Shown piece after piece: positions 56,636 to 64,000 of a stretch of 64,000 nucleotides of DNA. The position numbers and the translations under genes are program-made. The DNA comes from Hyphomonas neptunium ATCC 15444 (GTDB lineage Bacteria > Pseudomonadota > Alphaproteobacteria > Caulobacterales > Hyphomonadaceae): assembly GCF_000013025.1 (NCBI RefSeq), contig NC_008358.1:3162001-3226000 (forward strand), written 5' to 3'. The notes below the pieces were generated by a model, which saw nothing but the letters and a program-made list of their open reading frames with translations, ran no database searches and had not been told where the DNA came from. Each line of letters begins with the position of its first letter. Position 1 is the stretch's first letter.

Positions 56636-56938
56636 ATGTGGATTCACCGCAAGGAACATTTCCGCAATGCCAATGCGAGCCCCGAGCGCTCCCGCGTGGC
56701 CGCCACCATCTATTACCGGGCCGACGCGCGCGACACGCCGCCCCGCCAGGGCTGGGCCGAAAACTGCCCCCTCTGCGGCGCGCCTATCCGCGTGTCAAAG
56801 CCTTCCCATGGCGGCACATTTGTCTCCGAAGTCCTCCCCTCCGGCCGCCACATCCCCCACCCCTGCTTCGACCGCCTGAAAGGCAAACGCCCCAGCGACG
56901 AAACGCTCGATCTCTTCGAGTGGCAGCCTCCGAACTAG
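56636..56938 (+). CDS. Small protein with a probable zinc site
   Basis: A 100-residue protein starting MWIHRKEHFRN. It carries CPLCGAPI near residue 44 and HIPHPCF near residue 73, giving Cys-Cys...His-His-Cys ligands for a zinc knuckle. No recognised family. An AGGAG lies 12 nt upstream of the ATG. It could be a DNA/RNA-binding adaptor; the context (repeats, an NTase-HEPN gene) does not settle the role. Confidence 0.65.
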   Translation: MWIHRKEHFRNANASPERSRVAATIYYRADARDTPPRQGWAENCPLCGAPIRVSKPSHGGTFVSEVLPSGRHIPHPCFDRLKGKRPSDETLDLFEWQPPN

Positions 56939-57030
56939 CGGCGCAGCGCGCCCTGCCTCCCCTTCCTGCTTACAAGAGACCCGACTGAAGGGAGGATTGA
57001 CGCTTTGCACGCCGTGCGGCGCTCCTTAAG

Positions 57031-57960
57031 ATGACGATGATGCGAACCGACCTCGACCACCTCCCTCATGGCAAGCAGCGCGAACTCGCCCGCGTGACGG
57101 AGATCCTGTTCGAGGAATTCACCGACGCCATGAAAGGCGCTTCTTCCCCGAAGAAGAAGGAAGGCCGCATCCTCAAGATTATTCTGTTCGGATCCTATGC
57201 GCGCGGCACTTGGGTGGACGAGCCCCACACGGAAAAGGGCTATCTCAGCGACTACGACCTGCTGATCGTCGTCAACCAGCAGAGCGTGGTCGATTTTGCC
57301 ACCTATTGGTACCGCGCCGAAGACCGGATCATGCGGGAGACCGGGATCAGGACCCCGGTCAATTTCATTGTCCACACGATGGACGAGGTGAACTCCGCCC
57401 TCTCCCAGGGCCAGTATTTCTTCACTGACGTCGTCAAAGAGGGCGTCGCGCTCTACGATCTCAAAGGAAGCACGCAGTTTATCACGCCCCAGCCGCAGAC
57501 GGCGGAAGAGGCACTGGCGACCGCGGAGAAGCATTTTGAGCAACGCATTGAAGGCGTGCGAAGCGCGCTAGAATTCTTCAGATTTGGCGTAGATGCAGGA
57601 CGTTACAATGATGCGTCGTTCATGCTGCATCAGGCTGTAGAGCGCCTCTACGCTTGCCTGCTCCTTGTAGAGACGAACTATTCGCCTTCGACCCACAGCA
57701 TCAAGTTCCTCCGCTCGCTGGCTGAGCAGATCGACCCGGACCTGATTGCCGTCTGGCCGCGTGAGACCAAGCAGGACCGGCGGCTGTTTGAATTGCTCAA
57801 GCGCGCCTATGTCGATGCGCGGTACTCAGAGCATTATGCTATCACGGCCGAAGAGCTTGCCTGGCTGGGGGAGCGGGCGGAGATCCTGCGAGCACTCGTT
57901 GAGAAGCGGGCGAGCGGCAAGATCGAACAATTGAAGGCCAGGGCATTGAACGGGGACTGA
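57031..57960 (+). CDS. Nucleotidyltransferase-HEPN fusion protein
   Basis: A 309-residue two-domain protein. The N-terminal nucleotidyltransferase domain has GSYARGTW and SDYDLLIVV (the two metal-binding aspartates). The place of the usual third Asp is NFIV. Residues 165-300 form a HEPN domain (SFMLHQAVERLYACLLLV, then THSIKFL and YVDARYSEHY, with an RxxxH rather than the RX4-6H seen in HEPN RNases). In many bacteria NTase and HEPN partners are separate toxin-antitoxin genes (MNT-HEPN); here they are one polypeptide, of the well-known fused type. Function is not established. Start may be the ATG at 57031, 57037 or 57040. Confidence 0.88.
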   Translation: MTMMRTDLDHLPHGKQRELARVTEILFEEFTDAMKGASSPKKKEGRILKIILFGSYARGTWVDEPHTEKGYLSDYDLLIVVNQQSVVDFATYWYRAEDRIMRETGIRTPVNFIVHTMDEVNSALSQGQYFFTDVVKEGVALYDLKGSTQFITPQPQTAEEALATAEKHFEQRIEGVRSALEFFRFGVDAGRYNDASFMLHQAVERLYACLLLVETNYSPSTHSIKFLRSLAEQIDPDLIAVWPRETKQDRRLFELLKRAYVDARYSEHYAITAEELAWLGERAEILRALVEKRASGKIEQLKARALNGD

Positions 57961-58417
57961 GTTCTATGCCGTCAGCCTGCTCAAAAGTTATCTGGCGCAA
58001 GGACGAGGGCTCCGCCGAAGGGACGCATAGGTGACAGCCCTTGCCCGGTGCCGGCGTGACCGTCGGCTGGGCTGAAGAGGCTTGCCAGTCTCCGCCTCGG
58101 CTTCAGCGTCCTGATGTGAAGGCCGGTAAATTTCATTGCTGCCAGCGGAAGGCGTTGGACACATCCGCCAGCGAAATCGCGATAAAGATCTTCTTTTATA
58201 AATTGTTCCCAACGCGACCGGACGCGCATGGCGTTTGGGATGCTGCCCCTGATAAGCGCCAGGGGGTGAATACCTGACTCACGCCGCCCTGCCCAAGCCC
58301 GCCCGGAGCTGTCCCGCCCGCGATGGGCGCTTCCGTTGGAGTTTTATGCTCCGTCCACCCCCGCATGCCGGAGGTGTTGCACCGGGAACACATTGACAGC
58401 CTCGGCCCGCCCTGTCA
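57961..58417. other. Intergenic stretch without a credible gene
   Basis: About 450 bp between the NTase-HEPN gene and the operators before the TonB receptor. Short open frames exist (for example on the minus strand at 57981-58229), but they show no conserved-looking domain or ribosome site. A TTGACA at 58393-58398 may be the -35 of the receptor promoter. It could hold a non-coding RNA, or the remnant of a lost gene; nothing definite seen. Confidence 0.4.
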
Positions 58418-58450
58418 TTTCAACACCTGTTGAAAATCAACAAGCGTTGA
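58418..58450. promoter_or_regulatory. TetR operator pair before the TonB receptor
   Basis: Site 1 is a perfect palindrome TTTCAACA-CC-TGTTGAAA (58418-58435). Site 2, TCAACAAGCGTTGA (58437-58450), is an imperfect copy whose centre is 17 bp away. A near-identical, longer site lies between the TetR gene and the hydrolase (61774-61793). The receptor start is 33 bp downstream of site 2, so binding would block its transcription. Confidence 0.82.
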
Positions 58451-58483
58451 AAAAGCCTGATAACGGGCATTTGGGAGGACAAG

Positions 58484-60820
58484 ATGGCCGTAAAGTTCAA
58501 TCAATTCATGGCATTGGCGCTGTGTGCCACGGCGCTCACGCCGGTCGCCGCCTATGCCCAGACCGAGACCGAAGAGACCGCCGCGTCCGATGAACGCCGC
58601 TTTGGCGCCATCGTCGTGACCGCCCAGCGCCGCGAGGAAAACCTCCTCGACGTGCCCCTCTCCGTCTCCGCCTTCAGCGGCGACCTCCTGGCCGACCTCG
58701 GCGTCCAGACGATGGACGAGGTCGCCAAGATCTCCCCCAACGTGACCCTGGAAGTCTCCCGCGGCACCAACAACACCATCTCCGCCTTCATCCGCGGCGT
58801 CGGCCAGCAGGACCCTGTGTCCGGCTTTGAATCCGGGGTCGGCATCTATGTCGATGACGTCTACCTCAACCGCCCGCAGGGTTCGGTGCTGGAGGTCTAT
58901 GACATTGAACGGATTGAAGTTCTGCGCGGGCCGCAGGGCACCCTCTATGGCCGCAACACCATCGGCGGCGCGGTGAAATATGTCACCAAGGGCCTCTCTG
59001 ATGAGCCCACCCTGAAGGCGCGCGGCGTGCTCGGCACCTATGGCCAGAAGGATGTCGTGGCCTCCGCCTCCACCGCGCTGGCAGACACCTTCCGCGTCGG
59101 CGCCGGCGTCGGCATCTTCACCCGCGACGGCTTCGGCGAAAACCTCATCACCGGCGAAGAAAACTACAATAAAGACGTCCTCTCCGCCCGCCTCTCCGCC
59201 GAATGGGATGTCACCGATGCCTTCCAGCTGCGCATTGCCGGCGACTATATGAATGACGAGTCCAATGCCCGCCAGGGGCACCGTCTGATCACGGATCTGT
59301 TCCCGCCGTTCACCTACCCGGTTCTGGACGATGTCTATGACAACCGCGCCGGCCTCAATGTGGTGGAGCAGGTCGTGGAAGTCTATGGCGGATCGCTCGT
59401 TGCCGAGTACGAAGTCAACGACACCATCACGCTGAAGAACATCCTGGCTTATCGCGAGGATGAAGGCACCAGCCCGATCGACTTCGACGCCCTGCCCGAA
59501 GCAGATGTCGATGTTCCCGGCATCTACACCAATGACCAGCTGTCCAACGAATTCCAGCTGCTCTACTCGGGCGACCGGCTGAACGGTATCGTGGGCGCCT
59601 ATTATCTTGATGCCAACTCCTCCACCGTGTTTGATGTGCTGCTTGGCACGACGGGCGCGGTTCTCAACCTTCCGGGCCTCAACGCCCAGACTTTCGGCGA
59701 GGTCAGCACGGAAACCTGGTCTGTGTTTGCAGACTTCACCTATGATCTGACCGACCAGTTCGCCATCTCGCTGGGCGGGCGTTACACCGAGGACAAGCGC
59801 TCCTCGATCGTGCTGCGCCGCACCTATATCGGCGGCTTCTCGCCCTTCTTTGGCGGGCCCGGCGTGCCGATCGCAACGACATCGAACTTCGACGGTTCTG
59901 CCAAGTTCGACGATTTCAGCCCGCGCGTCTCGCTGACCTACAAGCCGACCGAAGATCACACTCTGTACACGACCTATTCGCAGGGCTTCAAGGGCGGCTC
60001 CTTTGACCCGCGCGGACAGACCTCGGCTGCGCCTGACCTTGATCAGGATGGCACGGTCTCCCCCGAGGAAGTCTTTGCCTTCATGCAGTTCGACCCCGAA
60101 GAGGTCGACAGCTATGAGATCGGCTGGAAGGCCAACACCTTCAACAACCGCGTGCAGACCAGCATCGCCGCCTTCTTCATGGACTACCAGAACGTCCAGA
60201 TCCCCGGCTCCGTCGGCCTCGACACCAATGGAGACGGCGTCAATGACACCTTCACCGGCGTGACGACAAATGCTGCGTCGGCCGACCTCTGGGGCGTCGA
60301 GTTTGAAGGCACGGCCGTGCTCGGCGAAGAAATCTTCAACGACTCCGATCTGTTCACCTCGTCAGTCTCGGTTGGCTATATCAATGCCGAGTTCAACGAG
60401 TTCATCGATGCCTTCGGCAATGATGTCGCCGATGAGCGCGTCTTCCAGAACACGCCGGAATGGACCGGCAGCCTGCGTCTGACCTATGACACGCCGTTCC
60501 ACATCCTTCAGCGCGAAGGCCGCCTGACGCTCAACACGCTTGCTTCCTACCGGGATGATTCAAGCCAGTTCGAAGTCCGCAGCCCGCTGGATCAGGAAGC
60601 CTACACCCTGGTTGATCTCGGCTTGCGCTGGAAACCGGACGACAGCCGCTGGGGCTTCACCTTCACCGGCAAGAACCTGACGGACGAGCGCTATAAGGTC
60701 GCCGGATATAACTTCATCAATCCGGCTACGGGTGCCCCTACGCTTGGCCTTGAAGGCGTGCTCAATGCTTATTACGGCGATCCCCGCACCTTCAGCATAG
60801 GCGTGGATTACGAATTCTGA
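58484..60820 (+). CDS. TonB-dependent receptor
   Basis: A 778-residue outer-membrane receptor. Signal peptide ending AYAQ, a TonB-box-like AIVVTAQRREE, a plug domain (about residues 45-165) with RGPQGTLYGRNTIGGAVKY, and a beta-barrel ending YGDPRTFSIGVDYEF with a terminal Phe. GGGAGG lies 6 nt before the ATG. The plug resembles the large IPR/FecA-unlike family that takes up small organic compounds in sphingomonads and caulobacters. Two TetR-type operators lie immediately upstream. Substrate unknown; the nearby hydrolase suggests an ester or lactone. Confidence 0.95.
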   Translation: MAVKFNQFMALALCATALTPVAAYAQTETEETAASDERRFGAIVVTAQRREENLLDVPLSVSAFSGDLLADLGVQTMDEVAKISPNVTLEVSRGTNNTISAFIRGVGQQDPVSGFESGVGIYVDDVYLNRPQGSVLEVYDIERIEVLRGPQGTLYGRNTIGGAVKYVTKGLSDEPTLKARGVLGTYGQKDVVASASTALADTFRVGAGVGIFTRDGFGENLITGEENYNKDVLSARLSAEWDVTDAFQLRIAGDYMNDESNARQGHRLITDLFPPFTYPVLDDVYDNRAGLNVVEQVVEVYGGSLVAEYEVNDTITLKNILAYREDEGTSPIDFDALPEADVDVPGIYTNDQLSNEFQLLYSGDRLNGIVGAYYLDANSSTVFDVLLGTTGAVLNLPGLNAQTFGEVSTETWSVFADFTYDLTDQFAISLGGRYTEDKRSSIVLRRTYIGGFSPFFGGPGVPIATTSNFDGSAKFDDFSPRVSLTYKPTEDHTLYTTYSQGFKGGSFDPRGQTSAAPDLDQDGTVSPEEVFAFMQFDPEEVDSYEIGWKANTFNNRVQTSIAAFFMDYQNVQIPGSVGLDTNGDGVNDTFTGVTTNAASADLWGVEFEGTAVLGEEIFNDSDLFTSSVSVGYINAEFNEFIDAFGNDVADERVFQNTPEWTGSLRLTYDTPFHILQREGRLTLNTLASYRDDSSQFEVRSPLDQEAYTLVDLGLRWKPDDSRWGFTFTGKNLTDERYKVAGYNFINPATGAPTLGLEGVLNAYYGDPRTFSIGVDYEF

Positions 60821-60891
60821 GGTCCGGGGCGTTTCCTCCTGGCTGCGTCTCACGGAACGTCGAGCGCAGCCATTTCCGGACCTTAACTCAG

Positions 60892-60919
60892 GGCGGCACC
60901 TTCGGGTGCCGCCTTTTTT
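60892..60919 (+). terminator. Intrinsic terminator after the TonB receptor
   Basis: GGCGGCACC-TTCG-GGTGCCGCC (9-bp stem with TTCG loop) followed by TTTTTT. A textbook rho-independent terminator 72 nt after the receptor stop. Confidence 0.95.
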
Positions 60920-60944
60920 CCTTATACGGAAGCTGGCGGCGCTT

Positions 60945-61652
60945 TCAGGCGGACGTATCTTTCAACCGGCGCCGCTTCTGCGATGATCGAGGCGCCGGTA
61001 GGGCCGCCGGCGCGGCGCGGCTTGCGGCTTCAAATCCACCCGCGATGAAATGCACCATATGCTCACAGGCATCTGCGAGATCGTCCGACAGGCACACACC
61101 CCCTGACAAATGATCGATACGGCCGGTCTGGGCGAGTGTCAGTGTCAGCGCGCCCGAAAAGCATTGATACCCCCAATAGAGATCCTTCTCGTTCATCCCT
61201 GGCAGGGAGAGTTGCAAGGCATCGAGAAATTGCCGGATCAGCGGATCAAAATGTTCCGCCATGAGCCGCCCGCCCCAGCCGGGCGAGTTGTTCACATAGG
61301 CAACCAGCGCATAATAATTTTTCCAGCCCTGATCCTCCAGGTGCGGCCCCGTCAGCATCGGCTCCAGATAGGCCCGGATAATTGCTTCCACGGTGGGGGG
61401 CTGCGGTTTGGCGGCCTCGATAGCAGCCTTCAACGCGTCTTCGCGCCACTGGTTGACGATTTCTGCGCGGCGGATGAACACCGCATCGAAGAGTTCCTTC
61501 TTCGGTCCGAAATAGTAGTTCGGCAACGCCAGATCGACGCCGGCCCGCTTGGCAATCGTGCGCAGCGTAACACCATCAAATCCATGCGCGCTGAACTCTG
61601 CCTCGGCCGCGTCCAGAATAGCGGTCCGGCGATCGGTTTTCGGAGATGGCAT
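60945..61652 (-). CDS. TetR-family transcriptional regulator
   Basis: A 235-residue regulator. The HTH is in the first 50 residues (FSAHGFDGVTLRTIAKRAGVDLALPNYYFGPKKELFDAVF). A C-terminal ligand and dimer domain (about 70-210) follows, of the CerR-like type. The ATG at 61652 has no ribosome site; GGAGGA lies 24 nt upstream and would better fit a CTG at 61670, so the start may be wrong. Divergent from the alpha/beta hydrolase; the TTTTCAACA palindrome between them is its likely operator, and the same palindrome occurs before the TonB receptor. Confidence 0.92.
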   Translation of the reverse strand: MPSPKTDRRTAILDAAEAEFSAHGFDGVTLRTIAKRAGVDLALPNYYFGPKKELFDAVFIRRAEIVNQWREDALKAAIEAAKPQPPTVEAIIRAYLEPMLTGPHLEDQGWKNYYALVAYVNNSPGWGGRLMAEHFDPLIRQFLDALQLSLPGMNEKDLYWGYQCFSGALTLTLAQTGRIDHLSGGVCLSDDLADACEHMVHFIAGGFEAASRAAPAALPAPRSSQKRRRLKDTSA

Positions 61653-61773
61653 CTTGGCTGGCGCGCTCAGGGCTGGTCCTCCTCGGGCATTGTTCCTTTT
61701 ATCGGTATGGACCAGACAGCCCGCATGTCAAACCGGCCCAATTTGCTTGCCTTTCTGAAAGCTTTGCGTCTAT

Positions 61774-61793
61774 TTTTCAACAACTGTTGAAAA
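61774..61793. promoter_or_regulatory. TetR operator between regulator and hydrolase
   Basis: TTTTCAACA-AC-TGTTGAAAA is a perfect 9+2+9 palindrome. It lies 36 bp before the hydrolase start and 122 bp before the tetR start, so one bound dimer could control both directions. The same core occurs at 58418-58435. Confidence 0.88.
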
Positions 61794-61828
61794 CGGGGCA
61801 TGAGCCCCCGTACTGGGGAGGGCTTCGC

Positions 61829-62704
61829 ATGCTGCCGGATGGCACAGATATTCACTGGACCTCGCCGGATGGTCTCACGCTCTATGCCAAAGCCTATGGA
61901 CCCGAAGACGCCAGGCTGACAGTCCTGTGCCTTCACGGTCTGACACGGAATCATCAGGATTTCGAGCCGATGATCGCCGCCCTGCCCCGCCACCACCGCT
62001 ACATCGCGGTCGATGTGCGCGGACGCGGCAAGTCTGCTTATGATCCGAAGCCGGACAATTATCAGCCGCCAGTCTATGCCAGGGACATGTTTGCCCTGCT
62101 CGACACCCTGGGCATCGCGCGCGCCGCCTTGATCGGCACCTCTATGGGAGGGCTCATCTCTCTGCTGATGGCCCGCTCAGCGCCCAAACGGGTCGCCGGC
62201 ATTGTACTCAATGATGTTGGCCCGGTCGTTGAGAAAGCGGGCCTCGCGCGTATCGGGTCCTATGCCGGCAAGGTCGCTCCGGTCACGGACTGGGAAAGCG
62301 CGGCCGCTGCTGTGAAGACATTACAAGGCGCCGCATTTCCGGACATGCCCGAAGGCCGCTGGATGGACTTTGCCCGGCGCACCTACAAGGAACTTCCTTC
62401 CGGCGAAGTCGTTCTGGCTTACGACCCCGGCATTGCCCGCTCCCTGGGCAAGGTGAAACCCGGACCGGTTACCAATTTCATTCTATGGCGCCTGTTTGCC
62501 GCTTCCCGAAAAGCGCCGCTTCTGATCATCCGGGGCGAGACATCTGATATTCTGTCGGCCGGAACCGCAGAAATGATGGTCCGCCGGCATCCCGATGCCA
62601 GGCTGGCCACGGTGCCGCGGGTGGGCCATGCCCCGATCCTCGACGAGCCCCAGGCCGTTTCCGCTATTTCAGATTTTCTCAGCCGCCTGGAGACCACGGC
62701 ATGA
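61829..62704 (+). CDS. Alpha/beta hydrolase
   Basis: A 291-residue alpha/beta-hydrolase. It has LHGLTRNH (oxyanion region), the nucleophile elbow GTSMGG, and GHAP with the catalytic His near the end. A DVRGRGKS segment is also present. The ATG at 61829 follows GGGGAGGG; open frame to 61646 is not needed. It probably cleaves a carboxylic ester, lactone or C-C bond of an imported compound. The stop overlaps the MFS start by 4 nt, so the two form an operon under the TetR operator. Confidence 0.93.
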   Translation: MLPDGTDIHWTSPDGLTLYAKAYGPEDARLTVLCLHGLTRNHQDFEPMIAALPRHHRYIAVDVRGRGKSAYDPKPDNYQPPVYARDMFALLDTLGIARAALIGTSMGGLISLLMARSAPKRVAGIVLNDVGPVVEKAGLARIGSYAGKVAPVTDWESAAAAVKTLQGAAFPDMPEGRWMDFARRTYKELPSGEVVLAYDPGIARSLGKVKPGPVTNFILWRLFAASRKAPLLIIRGETSDILSAGTAEMMVRRHPDARLATVPRVGHAPILDEPQAVSAISDFLSRLETTA

Positions 62705-63987
62705 CAAGTCCCGCCTTGCCTGTGGCCGCGCCCAAGATTTCCGGCCGGGCCTGGATACTTGCCGTCCTGACCCTGACATACACCTTCAATCATGTGGACC
62801 GGCAGATTCTCGTGATCCTTCTGGAGCCGATCAAGACCGAGCTTGGCCTGCGTGACAGCCAGCTGGGTATGCTCTCCGGCCTCGCCTTTGCCGCTTTCTA
62901 CGCGACGCTTGGCATTCCCGTGGCGATGTGGGCCGACCGGGGCAACCGGCGCAACATCATCGCGCTCGCCCTGGGGCTCTGGTCTGCGATGACAGCGTTC
63001 TCCGGCCTCGCTCAGAATTACTGGCAACTTCTTCTCGCGCGCATGGGCGTCGGCGTGGGTGAAGCCGGTGGAACCCCGCCGGCGACCTCCATGATCGCAG
63101 ACCTCTATCCGCCGCAGGAACGCGCCACGGCGCTTGGCATATATACGGCCGGGATTGGCCTCGGCATCATGGCCGGCTTCGCGCTTGGCGGCTACGTTTA
63201 CGAGCTTTACGGCTGGCGCGTGGCCTTCTTCGTGGCCGGCATCCCCGGATTAATCCTTGCCCTGATCGTCCGCTTCGGCATCCGCGAACCGGTCCGCGGG
63301 CTGGCTGACCAGCGCCAGGATGACAGCCCAGCGCCGTCGCTGGGGGAAACGCTGAAGTTCATCTTCGGCCAGTCGTCATATCTATGGCTGATGGCGGGCT
63401 GCCTTCTGATCTGCATTTCAGCCAACGCCTTTCTGGTTTTCACGTCCAGCCTGCTTCAGCGCACCTATGATCTCTCTCCCGGCCAGGTCTCCCTGCCCCT
63501 CGGGGTGTTGATCGGCGGGGTGGGCAGCATCGGGGCCATCGTACTGGGCCGGGTGTGCGATACGCTGTCAAAGAAAGACCTGCGCTGGCGGCCGCTGATT
63601 ATTGCCCTGTGCGCTGCGGTTGCCCTGCCTTTTGCCTGGATGTTCCTGCGCGCGCCCAGCGTTGAGCTGGCCTATGCCTGGAACATCGTGCCCAGCTTCA
63701 TCGGGCTGATCTATGCCAGCGTTGCCTATACGGCTTCGCAGGAGCTGGTGAAGCTGCGCATGCGCTCCTTTGCATCGGCCTTCATGTTGTTCTGCCTGAC
63801 GCTGATCGGCATTGGCTGCGGTCCCTGGATCGCAGGTGAGCTTTCCGACCATTTCCTGCGTGGCGGCGCCGAGCGGCCGCTTGCGCGCGCCCTGGAAGTG
63901 ATCTTGCTGTTCAATGCCGCCAGCATTGTCTGCCTGCTGATGGCGACACGCAAATACAGGTCAGATGCCGAAAGGGCGGCACTTTGA
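62701..63987 (+). CDS. MFS transporter, spinster-like
   Basis: A 428-residue MFS protein with about twelve membrane segments. VDRQILVILLEPIK in helix 1 and WADRGNRRNII (MFS motif A) in loop 2-3 are typical of the spinster/hexuronate-type group often found beside TonB receptors in sphingomonads and caulobacters. The ATG overlaps the hydrolase stop. It would move the compound, or its hydrolysis product, across the inner membrane after uptake by the receptor at 58484. It ends 13 nt before the window edge. Confidence 0.93.
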   Translation: MTSPALPVAAPKISGRAWILAVLTLTYTFNHVDRQILVILLEPIKTELGLRDSQLGMLSGLAFAAFYATLGIPVAMWADRGNRRNIIALALGLWSAMTAFSGLAQNYWQLLLARMGVGVGEAGGTPPATSMIADLYPPQERATALGIYTAGIGLGIMAGFALGGYVYELYGWRVAFFVAGIPGLILALIVRFGIREPVRGLADQRQDDSPAPSLGETLKFIFGQSSYLWLMAGCLLICISANAFLVFTSSLLQRTYDLSPGQVSLPLGVLIGGVGSIGAIVLGRVCDTLSKKDLRWRPLIIALCAAVALPFAWMFLRAPSVELAYAWNIVPSFIGLIYASVAYTASQELVKLRMRSFASAFMLFCLTLIGIGCGPWIAGELSDHFLRGGAERPLARALEVILLFNAASIVCLLMATRKYRSDAERAAL

Positions 63988-64000
63988 ACTGTTCTCGTTC

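Noticed and set aside
57981-58229. 82-codon minus-strand frame as a small gene
   Set aside because: No ribosome site or recognisable domain; overlaps another equally open frame; possibly a repeat remnant.
58415-59959. 514-codon minus-strand frame over the TonB receptor
   Set aside because: Antisense shadow; it would also run over the TetR operators, and the plus-strand product is well conserved.

Overview
The window reads as a contiguous piece of a high-GC alphaproteobacterial chromosome. The Caulobacter-type Tad/Cpa pilus locus, the alphaproteobacterial gene set in the division and cell-wall (dcw) cluster, two TonB-dependent receptors and the OxyR/AhpC/AhpD arrangement fit Caulobacterales, most probably a Hyphomonas-like organism. 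That placement is inferred from gene content, not from a database search. No integrase, transposase, phage gene or CRISPR array was found.

Layout. 1-1.5 kb: the 5' part of an Oar-like TonB-dependent receptor that runs off the left edge. 1.8-11.3 kb: a GT39-type glycosyltransferase, a periplasmic MsrA-like protein that lacks the catalytic cysteine, and an alpha-2-macroglobulin/PBP1C pair. 11.3-15.9 kb: an SDR epimerase, two TPR proteins, a small lipoprotein and an M17 aminopeptidase. 16-27.2 kb: a Tad (Flp) pilus locus, with pilin-cpaABCDEF-tadBC on the minus strand and three pilus-associated genes divergent from it. 27.2-41.8 kb: an MFS gene and the dcw cluster mraZ-rsmH-ftsL-ftsI-murE-murF-mraY-murD-ftsW-murG-(small membrane protein)-murC, tightly overlapping, with a probable MraZ operator in front. 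42.2-44.5 kb: ahpD and ahpC divergent from oxyR, with a four-half-site OxyR box over the oxyR start. 44.6-50.2 kb: an MFS transporter, a MarR-GNAT fusion with a perfect 32-bp palindromic operator, an orphan sigma-54 response regulator and a Pit phosphate transporter with a Pho-box-like site. 50.3-57.9 kb: a more accessory stretch holding an 825-residue membrane protein of uneven base composition, a DUF2200 protein, uvrB, an atypical tRNA, palindromic repeats, two unrecognised proteins and a nucleotidyltransferase-HEPN fusion. 58.4-64 kb: a TonB-dependent receptor, a TetR regulator, an alpha/beta hydrolase and an MFS transporter that share near-identical palindromic operators and look like one uptake/catabolic regulon.

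The most unusual items are: the tRNA at 55479-55550, which has a Phe anticodon (GAA) but a G3:U70 pair (the alanine identity element), a G1/G72 mismatch and a G discriminator; the cysteine-less MsrA; the TetR-operator regulon; the MarR-GNAT/palindrome unit; and the mosaic 825-residue protein. Start codons were chosen by Shine-Dalgarno spacing and family N-termini; several are GTG or TTG. All functional statements come from recognised motifs read by eye.
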